This document shows, piece by piece, positions 10,985 to 22,200 of a stretch of DNA of 64,000 bases. Every line of letters starts with the position of its first letter. The first letter of the stretch is position 1. Location: NCBI RefSeq assembly GCF_051401765.1, contig NC_135073.1, forward strand, positions 9,548,001-9,612,000, written 5' to 3'. Under the pieces are notes generated by a model. It saw nothing but the letters and a program-made list of their open reading frames with translations, was not told the origin of the DNA and did not search any database. A program made the position numbers and the translations under genes. The stretch comes from Calliopsis andreniformis. Taxonomy: Eukaryota; Arthropoda; Insecta; Hymenoptera; Andrenidae.

Positions 10985-13210
10985 CTCGTCTCAACATACA
11001 GAAAAAGGGGACTACTTTCAGACCCTACTCAATCATAAATCCTTGGAAAAAATCTTAACACATGAAACACAATTCTTCTCAATTACTTCTGCTTTTCAAA
11101 CAAAAATAAAATATACTACTACATTTTACACGGAATATGTACTTTTCAACTTCAAACTCCAAGCACAATAATATTTGAACTATCAGAACTCTCCTAACAC
11201 TCTCACTTTTGATGGCGAATGATCACTGTTTCTAAAAGGGAAAAATCGAAGTCGCAATCTTATCGAGACAGACAGGCTACTACGAAGAGTCTCGTTCAAC
11301 TCTCACTCACAGCAAACACGAGTGTCCGTGTGACTCGTCGCTCTGAAAACACACTCGCATCATGTTTATTCGGAGGTGATAAATGTTCGACCGCCATTCA
11401 CAAGTCGGCAGACTGTCGATCGCGCCGGAAACATCACGTAAGAGCGATTTATGGCCGAAGAAATACTTTCGTGATCCCATCCCGCGGTAGCTCGCACGTG
11501 TTCCCCATAAGAATTCGATCGGTCGTGGCAAACGCTACTTTTACTCTGTGTTCCTTCATACCGACGAGACAACTTCCTAGGTTGGCAAACTTCTATCATG
11601 AAAACGTAACCATCTACAGGATACTTATTTTTCATGGAAAAAATACCTATTAGAAAGAAAAATAGAAACTAGCTTAACTCGGTCAAGTGTGCCCATGATA
11701 TTCGGTCCTGAGGATTTGGATTGTAGGTATGCATTCACTGTAGGAACAACAAGAGTGTAATAAGCTTTTAACCATAATTTAATAATAATTTGTGGAAAAT
11801 AAAGAAATTAGTCATTCAAACAGTACTTCAATTTTGAAAATAGTGTTGAGTCGATTAATCGAAGTTCTACAGTAATTTGTAGATCTTAATTATATTTTTA
11901 TCTTCGCTTTAGGGAATTTAAAGTTTTAAGGTTATTCGAAGATTACAATTGCAAATGACCGAGTCTACCTTGAGCATCAATTATACAACCGTACTAATCA
12001 AAATGATAAAATCTTCAATTTTGTCTACCTCTATCCACTTCTCACAAATTCCTCATGAAACCGATAATTTGCATTTCAAGGTAGTCCTCCTTCAATGCCA
12101 CAACGAACAATAGATCAGAGAAGAAACAAGACGAAATATCCAGCCGCGGTCTATCGTTGATTAAAAACGAAGCACGTTCGCTGAATCTGCGCATCGGTCA
12201 CCGCGTGTGATTCGACTCGCAGAAATAACTCGGTCCCCCGCTTCGAAGGACCCATTGTCGTTGCTGCAAACTTTGAGTTTTGTAATCGTGCAGAGTCAAC
12301 ACGTCGGTAATTCGCTCTAAGCGCGATAGTGCGAGGGAAAACAACTGTCGGAACAGGAACACGATCGTACATTGCCACGATACCGGAACTCTCGCTATCG
12401 AGAGGCTTTTGTCATCCGTATCTAGTTCAATTGAAATATTCGATAGACTGATAAATAGCGATAAACGATAGAAAAAAACGTCTAGGTTTCCCTTGGCTTT
12501 CAGTTGGATGAAAACATGACTTTAGCATTCAAATAAATCATTCCCCTGGAGCTCCAGCTCCTGTTACACATTAAGTTATCGTTCATTTTATTACAGCTAT
12601 TGGCTTTAGAATTACCGTGTTAAGGGTATTAAAATAATATTTTTCATTTTATTACTAGGCGATTTCCGTTGTAACATTGGCACCACACCAGTTGAGTGTT
12701 AATTTATTTTATCTCTAAGCGATAGATAATCTAAATCTTCGAATAACCGAAACGATCGTTGAAGTTATCCCTGACAGCCTCGAGAGCGCAAATACAAATT
12801 CCTTGAAGAGCGAATGGTAGAATAACACGACGCAAAGGATCGCAGTTAACGCGTGCAAAGTTAATCGTTAGGGAATTCCAAGAGGATGATGATCCTCGAT
12901 GATGTCACCGCGACATTGAGCGGAATCGTAATCAGGATTTCGCCTTCGAGAATCGCGCATACTCGCCGAACGAGTCGTCGGCAGATACCGATCGGCAATT
13001 CGATAAATCGACCGATTACGAACCACTACTACTGTTTGTCGTCTGTGTGCACTATGCAACGCTTAAGCTGCGACCTTCTAGGACTCGTTTCGTGCCTATT
13101 CACTTTGATAGAAGCCTCTATTTTCATATTTTCCTTAAGGTATCAATTATACTTTTCCTATGCTAATTCTCACTCCTAGAAAGATGATATTTGTCCTTAC
13201 CCTTTATATA
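10985..13210. other. Non-coding DNA with GC-richer patches
   Basis: GC-richer patches lie near 11270-11560, 12150-12400 and 12860-13080. The 144-codon plus-strand frame at 11219-11653 has two overlapping minus-strand frames of similar length over the same bases, so coding potential is not supported. Confidence 0.4.
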
Positions 13211-13232
13211 CACGTGCATACCTGCACACGTG
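13211..13232. promoter_or_regulatory. Inverted pair of CACGTG E-boxes
   Basis: CACGTGCA TACC TGCACACGTG forms an imperfect dyad with two E-boxes, the second continuing into CACGTGACG. A TATATA run lies just upstream. It could be a bHLH or CRE/E-box composite site; this is motif inference only. Confidence 0.25.
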
Positions 13233-13952
13233 ACGCTAAGAAAAAGAAGGAATAAAAAGTACGTAAATATTCACAAGAAAATAATTCAAGAGGCTAGAAA
13301 AAGAAATAAAATAAAAACTTTTTAGTGAAATTAGAGTTTGCTACTGCTCAAATAATTTTAAACAATGGATCGCAATACTTTGTTAAAAATTATTTTACGG
13401 ATATGTTACAAAAATCAATAATTTTAAAGGTCGAATTTCAATAATCACTTGAGCTATCTTAAGGAATCGTAATAAAGAAATTTCTTTTGCAAACATTCGA
13501 TGATTTACAATACGATTGATGCAATTTATGATTTCATTCCTCGAAAACATATCGATCGAAAAGTAGAGTGCTATTAGGAAAATCATCGACCATTATTCGA
13601 TTGAAATAATTGTTTGGAGAATATGTTGAACAGCTGTTCGACGAAATACTGTTCCTCACGTGGTTAATGAAGAAGTTGTGTCGTTAACAATTTGTAACGC
13701 GGCGATATTATCATGATAATAATATTCATGTAACATCAGTATATCAGATGATAGTGAAGCTGATAATAAGAGTGATACAGCAATCGCTATCTAGGATAAC
13801 GATCTAGAAGAGCGTCAAGTGTCAGGAAGTAAATAAAGATGAAATTGCACGAGAGGAGTGCACAGACAGGCAATTTTGAGTAAATATTTAAATATATAAA
13901 TCATGTCCACAATCTGGATTAGATTAGGAGCATTATCAATGTTCTCTTTGAC
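13233..13952. other. AT-rich non-coding DNA
   Basis: Nothing recognisable. A minus-strand frame at 13815-14060 has a true ATG and 81 codons with a hydrophobic middle, but its composition is what AT-rich DNA yields by chance. Confidence 0.5.
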
Positions 13953-13966
13953 ATTGGGTGACGTCA
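13953..13966 (-). promoter_or_regulatory. CRE palindrome next to a CCAAT box
   Basis: TGACGTCA at 13959-13966 is a full-consensus cAMP-response element. On the minus strand it is followed directly by CCCAAT (the ATTGG at 13953-13957), a typical NF-Y-box/CRE neighbour arrangement. No transcript start is evident downstream, and an 8-mer match is expected about once in this window by chance. Confidence 0.2.
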
Positions 13967-14680
13967 GTTCTGACAAATCGACGTTTAAGGTCAAAAAGGA
14001 TAAAGAGTATTGCAGACATTTATAATAGTATTTCATTTGACAAACAAATTCGACTTTCATTTTTCTCTATTACATGACCAAAAAAAATCTAATCACTTTG
14101 GAGTAAATCCACTTGTATAAAATAACAAAATGATATAATCTGCTTGGTTATTTCATAATATATCAAAGCAAACCACATTTAAAATTCACAATAATTTTCT
14201 AAGTTTGTAGGTTATACGACAGAAATACGAAATCAGTAGAATTATCCGAAGCATAAGATAGCACCATTTATAATTATTCGCGTCGAATTTCAAAATCATG
14301 TAACATATTTAAAAACACAAGAATCACCATCTAGAATATTCCAATAAACAATGATCAAAAGAACAAACAATTACCCTTCCACTCATCCGCTACAACACAA
14401 AAACAATAAAACGTGTATCCATAATTCGACAATAATATCGACTCAACAAATCACTGTGCACTCTCGAATTTTCATTGCACAGCTTTACCGCCATTTTGAA
14501 CATGTGTCAACTTAGTCAACTACATAAATCACGAACTCGTATTTATAAAACCACCGTCTCGAGACAGGTTATCGCCGTGACAAGACTCCGAGTCACTGAC
14601 ACCCGAATAATGATAAACAGTGCCATTCATAAACATCAGTGGACAACGTTAAACGCCACGAGGAAAGAAAAACACTGAGT
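13967..14680. other. AT-rich non-coding DNA
   Basis: No repeat or gene recognised. If the minus-strand exon ending at 14687 is real, this would be the start of its intron. Confidence 0.4.
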
Positions 14681-14686
14681 ATTTAC

Positions 14687-15081
14687 CTGGAATTTTCGTG
14701 TAGACAGCTCGACCGCTCAGCAAGCACGGCGCCGTCGACGGGACGGCATGCATCCACGTGTTTCGCTCGCAATGTTAAATCCACTTGTGCAAACGGAGCA
14801 GAGACGATCACGGTGTGCCACCCGCCGTGTGTCACGGCCACGAGACAAATTACCACCAAATAACCACGTTTTTTCTTCTCACTGCGCGAAAAGAACCGCG
14901 AACGTGCCACCAGCTTGGACTCGACAACTGTCGCTGCACCGCGCCACCCGTATCCGCGCGAAATTCGAAATTCCGCCAGTCGGAGTGGCACGTGGTCTCG
15001 TTGTCGCACGTTCCAACTCTCGCCGTTCCGATTTCTGACGTTCCCCTCGTTCACGAAACTACCTCCACGACCACTAGACAA
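14687..15081 (-). other. Possible minus-strand exon (leader or coding) ending at a splice donor
   Basis: On the minus strand 132 codons stay open across GC-rich DNA and the frame ends at a strong 5' splice site, TTCCAG|GTAAAT (donor at 14686-14681). There is no ATG at the start of this frame, so an untranslated first exon fits better than a coding one. A hydrophobic stretch (YLVVICLVAV) is followed by ordinary residues. Plus-strand frames overlap it extensively (14748-15038, 14785-15144, 14915-15190), which weakens a coding reading. The position at the edge of the largest GC-rich island makes a leader exon plausible. Confidence 0.2.
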
Positions 15082-16330
15082 TACTTTAGCAATGAAAAGG
15101 GACTTTGTAATATTAATAATGTTGTTTTTCTTGGTATGCTTTAGAAATATCGAACGTTGTCATTCTCCATTCAGGAGAGAGTACACGTGATTTCTGACCG
15201 ATCAGCGCGGGGGATTTGAACTTGTTTCACTCGCGATTATCTTCCACTGAGCTTGTTTTCTGTATATCCAACGAATTGCACTGAAGGATGCACGGGAAAT
15301 GGGACAAGACGCTGAACGCGCGCGTTCGCGACACGAAAAACTACTGTCAGAACCGTCTGGCACGACCGCCGCGGCGACACTGAGAAACGACGACGACGTT
15401 CAGCGCTGCTTGCTGCTCGCTCGGCACGCTACTACTACGCGGCAGGCGGCAGACCGACCATACGGCCACTATACCCCTCTTTCTGTCTCACTCAGGCTTC
15501 CCTCGCTCCCTGTTGCGCTCCTCTACGCGTTTCCTCCGTCCCTTTCCTACCGTTTCGCCTCTTCCTCGATGCTACTCCACGTTCCTCTTTTTCCCCGCGA
15601 TTTTCTCCCTATTTCCTTCCTTTTTACCGTTCTCCTCTCCTTCTAATCTCTTTGCAGCAACGGTTCTCGCTTCTTCCGCCTGATTTTGCACTCCCGTGTC
15701 GCCGTGTTTTCCATGTGTCCCTTTCTCTCCTGACTCACCTCCTCCTCGCCCAGGCTCACCTCCGTCCCCCTCGATTTTTCCCTTTTGCATTTTTTCTCTC
15801 GCTCCCGCGCTGCCTATCTGTCTCCCACGCTCCCTTATCTCCGTCCTTATCCGCCAGCCCGTATCTCGCTTTATCGTCCTGCTCGTGGGTCGTGCTGGTT
15901 CTCTTGCACCAGCTTGGCCAGACGAGGAGCAGCCAAAGCGACCAACAGCCGAGTCGGGCGGGAACTCGTCAATGCATCGTACACAGACGCGTGTACGCGA
16001 ATCCTCGCGCGCGAAATCGCTCCTCCGCCGTGCACGCGTACGCTACTGTCGTATTAGTGCACGATAACCCCCTCCCAAGGCGTGGGTGGACGCTCAACAA
16101 CGAGGCGCCGGCCTTTCGACGCCCGCCGAAACGCATTTCCACCGAACGATGCTTCCTCGACGCGAAGCGCGACGCTTCTTCCTGGCTGAGCTTCAGCCAG
16201 CCACTTACCCTCTTGAGTATGTATTTGGTGCTCGAATGCTGGAATGCATGGAGGTTGACGAACCTTCGACTGCTGAAGAGGCAGAGGTCGGAGGTTTCTT
16301 GGAGGTTCTTGTTTTGGGTTGGTAAGTGGG
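14690..16330. other. Largest GC/CpG-rich island, promoter-like
   Basis: About 1.6 kb is clearly GC-richer than its surroundings, with abundant CGCG, CGACG and GCCGCG motifs, a pyrimidine-rich block (about 15480-15850, runs of CTCC and CTTTCC) and long open frames on both strands. The plus-strand frame at 15652-16395 (247 codons) opens with a non-ATG codon, is Leu/Ser/Pro/Arg-rich and overlaps a 180-codon minus-strand frame, so both look like products of low stop density. CpG-rich islands of this kind in insects often mark promoters or enhancers. No initiator or TATA can be singled out. Confidence 0.4.
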
Positions 16331-18100
16331 GAAATTGTGAACTTGGGGTTTTCATGGGAGATTTGATACGATGTTGTCTTGATTTGATAGTGTAATCTGG
16401 AGCATTTGAGAGCTTAGAGAATGTAAGACACTTGTTTGTTGTTGATTTTGATGTTTCAGAGGTTCGACTTGGAGAAGTGAAGAAATAGTTGCAAGAAAAT
16501 ATGTGTGCCAATGAACTTGTATAGAGATAATGTAGTAGTTGATGGAGGGGTTGTTTGTAATGGTGGAGAGTGTGTAAAATGTAAAAATAGTCTTGTTGGT
16601 CTTTGCTCTACGAGAGGTGAACACTAGGATTTGTTTGCATTCTTCAATTCTCAGATTCTAAGTCCTGTTTCATCGAAGTCGCTCGTTCAGACCGTGTCTT
16701 CTCTTGTCAGTTTGTTTACGAGGTGATTCTCGCGAAGTGACTGATGCAATCATTGCTGGAATTACAGAGTGTGTTGACCTCTGAAAGTGAGACTATTGCG
16801 AGTAAACAAGAAGCTGCAGAGTTGGAGCAATTGGAGCAATTATCAGGTTTTGGTCCGTAGTACACATCCTCAGACCTAAACTTATTAAACATTATTTTCT
16901 TACTTATAGATCATATCTGTGGTTTTAAGCAAAATGACCTGTCACATGTTTTTTTCGAGATATTGGACTGGTGTCTTCTTGAACCCTTATTTTTAAATGA
17001 AACAATTCTTTGAATGCCTCTTCCTTTTTCTGAAAATACTAATTGTACGTTCTAGTTCTCAATTAAGGTCTTAACTCGAATTTTTAGAAAATTATAGCTA
17101 CAGATATATTATCACAATTCCGTGGTTTAACTTTGAAACACCCTATATTTTCTTATCTCAGAAAACGTTCGAAAAATGCAACGCACAAGCCCTGAGAAAC
17201 AACGCCCTCAGCGAATAAAATTGTATTCTTTCCATTTTCAAGATAAAACCAGATGCCTTAAAAGCGAATAGTATTTCCCGACATCGTGCAGCGTAGCAAG
17301 CTTGGAAAATTTATCGTATCGCGGATAATCGGTGGAATGCAAGGATGTTGGTGGCATCGTTGCGATAGAGCGTTTCGTTCTCCAATCCTACAAGCCCCTG
17401 CCCTTGGGACCGGGAATCCTGGGGCATTAATTTCGTCGTGGATGTATCATACGGAGGAACACTCGTCTTCTCGACTCTCAGCTGCTTTCTGCGGACGTGT
17501 ATAGCCGCGCGACACAAGGATACACGTCTTTTCCTATCTCGTAGGCGAGACACGGTGCCACGAGACTCCGAGTAGCTTTAATTCAAGCCGTGTTGGTGCT
17601 AATAGTCTTCTACAATAGTCCTCGGCTTGGTTACTTGGTTTCAATATTTTTAAGGACTTACATAAAGGGTAATACCTGAAAAATAAAATTAGGTGATTAT
17701 TGGAGCACGTACCCTACTGTGCTTACGTATTTGGACACTTTTATGTTATTGAAGATTATCTACACTATTTTATTTATACTATCTCCTATCAAATGTTACT
17801 GTCGTCAGTATTTGTAAACCTTATATGACTGTCTGAGATGAAGTTCGTAAGCAAAACTATATCATAGAATTTTCTTTGGTGTATTTTATATATTGCAATA
17901 ATGTGGAAGTGTTCAAATACTGTTGCACGATAGTGTATATGGAGAAAATTGCAATTTATGTGAAAATTGTAGCCTGTCAAGCAAATTTTTAGGGAGTATC
18001 ATTTTTCTCGGTTATTTTTATCGTTATCAAGCGTTTGAACCGTCCAGTGGAGGCAAATATCGGGAATGACGTTAGCGAGAGTAATTGACACGGTCGAGGT
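16331..18100. other. Non-coding DNA, no gene seen
   Basis: GT-rich from 16330 to 16600, then AT-rich. A weak resemblance to family 1 ends near 17660-17750 was not strong enough to call. Confidence 0.4.
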
Positions 18101-19240
18101 CCGTTTTTAGAATTAATGGCACGCGTTATTTGTGGGTGGTCCAGGCGCCACTTGACGGTCATGAAAACCACGTGAGATTTCGGCCCATTTCAAGGACCCT
18201 CGAGGCAGCAGTGTAAAAGAGGAACACGGAGAAAGAGGAAATAAGCGACACCCGAACTCTACGTAGAACCGACAACGCGACGGTGTGGTTGGTCCGAGAG
18301 TCAAAGGAGCGATGGGCACACCCACGCAACGTACGTGTTAGTGGACAGATATGGATATAGTAAAAAGATAGCGATGTACCGAGTGAGTACTCATGGGAAA
18401 GTTGAGACGCGTAATACTCGCGGGTCGGTTTTGATGACGCGAATTTCTCTGCACTTTCGTTTTGTCTCGTACTTATTTAAAGTACTCCGTAACCCTTATA
18501 ATTCATGAACCATTACTTTCACCACGATAAAGTGTACATAAACATCAGATATTAGATACCTATCCAATATTTATCATCTTTTAGAAAATTATATTGCATA
18601 TCACTTTTCACTTCACCAAAATACAACATTCCAATAAAAGTGCCACAAGGATTTAATGAAATTCATTATTAGATCTTTGCAATAATCGATTAAATTGGTT
18701 AAAAAGGAGTCAACCACGTGTTGCTAACGTAACGACAGATATCTAGGGTTGAACCTTACCCAGTAGCAAATCGTATGAAAAATCGTCGATTGGTACCACT
18801 CTAAGCTAGATTAAGTAATAACAGGGCAATTTGGTCGGCATGCGTCTAATGCGTTGCACAATTCGCGACAAGCGCGTGCAAAAAGCCGAGTGACCGTCTT
18901 TCATGTTGATCATCGACAACGCCCAGATCCTTTTGGTTACGTACACGTGATGATATTGCGAAACAGGCGACGAAACGATGAAATTTTACGATGACACGGT
19001 TTATAGCGATTTCTTTCCTCGTGAACGTTGCATCGCGTGACGAGTTTAAAGCCGAACGAGCGCGGCGGTTTCTTTGCGGTGTCCGGTCGTACGGTTTAAT
19101 TTTAATTCGCCAAGGGTGATATCATGTGCGCCCGCATGCCTTTCCATTAATCTCAATTACGGGGCAATTAAAAGCAGTTAACGAAAGTGGGGTCGTGAAC
19201 CTGTGACGTTGACCACCTTTTCTGACCACCATCCCTTTCA
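18101..19240. other. GC-richer patches with CACGTG sites
   Basis: Patches at 18110-18470 and 18830-19230 carry several CpGs and isolated CACGTG E-boxes (about 18170, 18715 and 18945). No gene or repeat is supported. Confidence 0.35.
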
Positions 19241-22200
19241 TCTTTCTCGAAAACAAGCATTGAAATGTAGAACCCAATATTATCTAATTTAATTCAAGAT
19301 ATTATAGTTTAAACGTGACGAATGATCAACACACTATAAAATTAATACACACTGTTTGTATAATTTAAATATCTCAGAAAAATTTTTTACTATAGAAGCC
19401 TCAATCATTCAGGAACATTCTAGATTACAGTTCTGTTAAATATTTCCCATATCAAAATTCTTGTCGTATCTTAAGCGCTCCGCTCCAAACGTTTCATTGT
19501 ATTAATAAATTCCAGCGTCTGAAAGGCAATAATTCCTATCGTTTTCGAGCAAAATGACAGCAATCATGTCTGGCAATAATGACGAATATCACGCACACCG
19601 AGAGTAACGTGGCTCGTTTCGCGATTATGGAAGGCGTCGGATGGAAATGCGGGCGTTAAATCAGGGACTGACACAAGCTTTACTCATTCCTCCCTATCGC
19701 CTTGGCACTGTTCCTGCGAGCCCTGAGATTCAGCAAACAATGGAAACCGCGTACAGGGAAGCCAACTGCGAAGATAATACGGAGAACGAAGTTCTATGTG
19801 TCAGCTGCACGGGGGACCGCGAGGTTTAATGTCAATTCTTCCTCGATGCAGGCGATTAATCAATGCTTATCGTCTGCATACACCGCCTTTTGTTGCACTG
19901 GAACGTTCTTGTTTAAATACCACTTAATTAACCAGATAAAACTGTAGTCTATGTTAAGACAGACAGTGCTCGTGATTCGCGCAGAACTGAGTGAAGGCTT
20001 CAGAGATCTTTGAACATGTGGAGGTTCACTTGTAAAGGAACATTTAGAAATTTTTATTGTAAAAATTGTTAAGTGTAGGATGTTGGAATCTTTTATTTTT
20101 TAACAAATTTTTATTTCTTATTTTTTTTTTCAAATAAAAATTCTATAATAATTCATACATATTTAACATAATTACAACTGTCTGGTTTAAAATAGAAAAA
20201 CCGAAAAATTATTATTTCAAAGTACTACAGAATTCTAGGATTTACATAAAATATAACGTAAACTATGTAAAAAATTGCAAAATCCTATTTTTAGCCATTT
20301 TTACAACATAAATCCCTCTAAATGGAAATACTCCTTCAAGTATCAATTTCAGTTTTTCCAATTGTAATACCAAAGAAAATAAATTATTGGATAAACAAAA
20401 ATACTATTAGAATTGCTTATCAATTCATCTGCTAGATCCCTATCGTTTTGCAAGTACATTCTAATAGAGGAAGGCGGTCTCATGGAGGATCGTTTGTTGC
20501 GTTACCGACGCTAAGCCAAACCGAGCAAGCCCCGCAAAAGGACACTTTAAAAGGGTCCATAGATTCAAAGTCACTCCAGGGGGTTCTTTCTCCTTTTACC
20601 GGAAGATCGTATCTCCGTGGCTCCTTCTGTCTCCTATCTGGTTTGCACCATCGCTACGACCACGAAAACGAATCATTGCCGAACGGTCTGTAACGTAGCC
20701 TCACTTTTGTGAATCGGTGCCCATTAAATTTTCTCGTTCACAGGATCCCGGTATGAGCGTCTTCTGCGAAATTGGAGAATGTCTTGCTATCGCCATTGAG
20801 CGATTTTGACACCTGGAAGTGACTATTTCGTATGGTCCATCTAAGTACATTGTATTTTTCTCTGGATTAATTCACACTGTTTTGAAAAGGTCAAGAATGT
20901 TCTAAGAGCAATCAGATTAAGCCAAATTACTATGTAGTATAATTTTTTAAATTGTGAGGAATATTATATATTATTTTTAAATTGACTCTAATTAAATAAA
21001 ATTAGGAATTAAATCAATTCTAGCAATAAGCTCGAAGTTGTTTGGAACTAAATTGTCTTCATTCGACGTAAACTAGTCGTGATATCCAATGACATGTAAT
21101 GATATGTAATTTCCTCCGTTTTCTCCACTGTGATAAAATATGAAAGCCTAAGGCGCAATGACTGCCCTATTCATCCATCAAACTATCACAATTAGTCGAC
21201 GAACTAACAACTTTTCTTCGTCGAGCTTCCGCACATCTGCAACTTGCTCAATCTTTTCTATTCCTGCCTAACAACGTAGTCATTGTTCAAGAAGCCAACT
21301 TGTTCTGAATTTTCTGCTCCTCGGTTGCTATCGATAACTCCAAGAATGGAGAATCGCGAATAGGGGCATAATAAATGCACGGTTTCTCGTGGAATACTAA
21401 ATCAAGTTCAAGAAGCAGCGTTTACCTAAACAGAGGCGAAGGGAATTTATCATTTCTACGACACCACGAATCGCTGCTTTCTCGATTGTGAGCGACCTCG
21501 CAGGCTCCCGTATGCCGGTACGTGCTTCGATAACGATCGAATTGTTATTCACGTGAAATCAATGAACCGAAGCTCGACGAGGCGTGACACATTTTTCCAA
21601 TGAATTCAAACGTTTCCACGCTCTGTCGCGGCGTACCCACATTAGAGGTGTCAATGCCCATAACGCAATTGCAAACGTGGTCTATGCTGGGTCTGTCAAA
21701 TAACACATCACATAAATTTACTATTAAGAGTCATTCAGTATTTTTATAATGTTTCCCTTTATGATTTTCTAAATAGACTTAAATTCACTTTAAAATTTAC
21801 AAAGGCTTTCATATCACTTCAGAATCGAACAACTTGCAACCCCTCGATTTATATTCAACTGTTCAAACAAATGCTGACATTCTAGAATCTAGTAAATTAA
21901 AAGTGCTCAATAAAAATTCTAGTTTCTGAGAAAGGTTCTGAAGTTTCCGATTACCATTCTATTTAAAATCAAAGAGCTGCAACTCCATACGACAGATTCA
22001 CTTCCTTTTCCCTTTTTTGGGGTTGTTCGATCCTCCCACGTGGAGAGCATTGAATTTCTATATAATATGAGTAAATAACGGAATACTAGGTGCTCCGTAC
22101 TAGAGGTACGTTCTTTATCGAAAATGTCTCATTGTTGCTGCGGTATGTGCTTTGGATGCCCCCTTTTCGTCTTTTATTTTGGGTCTAGGGATCGGGTGTC

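Noticed and set aside
13815..14060. 81-codon ATG-led minus-strand frame with hydrophobic segments
   Set aside because: Phe/Ile/Leu/Tyr/Lys-rich, as random AT-rich DNA gives; no family resemblance; length is within chance expectation.
15652..16395. 247-codon plus-strand frame, the longest in the window
   Set aside because: Non-ATG start, low-complexity Leu/Ser/Pro/Arg composition from a pyrimidine-rich island, and a 180-codon antisense frame over the same bases.
17655..17750. Possible fourth, decayed copy of the AATGTCCC family
   Set aside because: Only AATACCTGAA and GTATTTGGACAC-like fragments match; the ends are not definable.
18735..18760. GGGTTGAACC resembling a tRNA B box
   Set aside because: Imperfect, and no cloverleaf or A box at the right distance.
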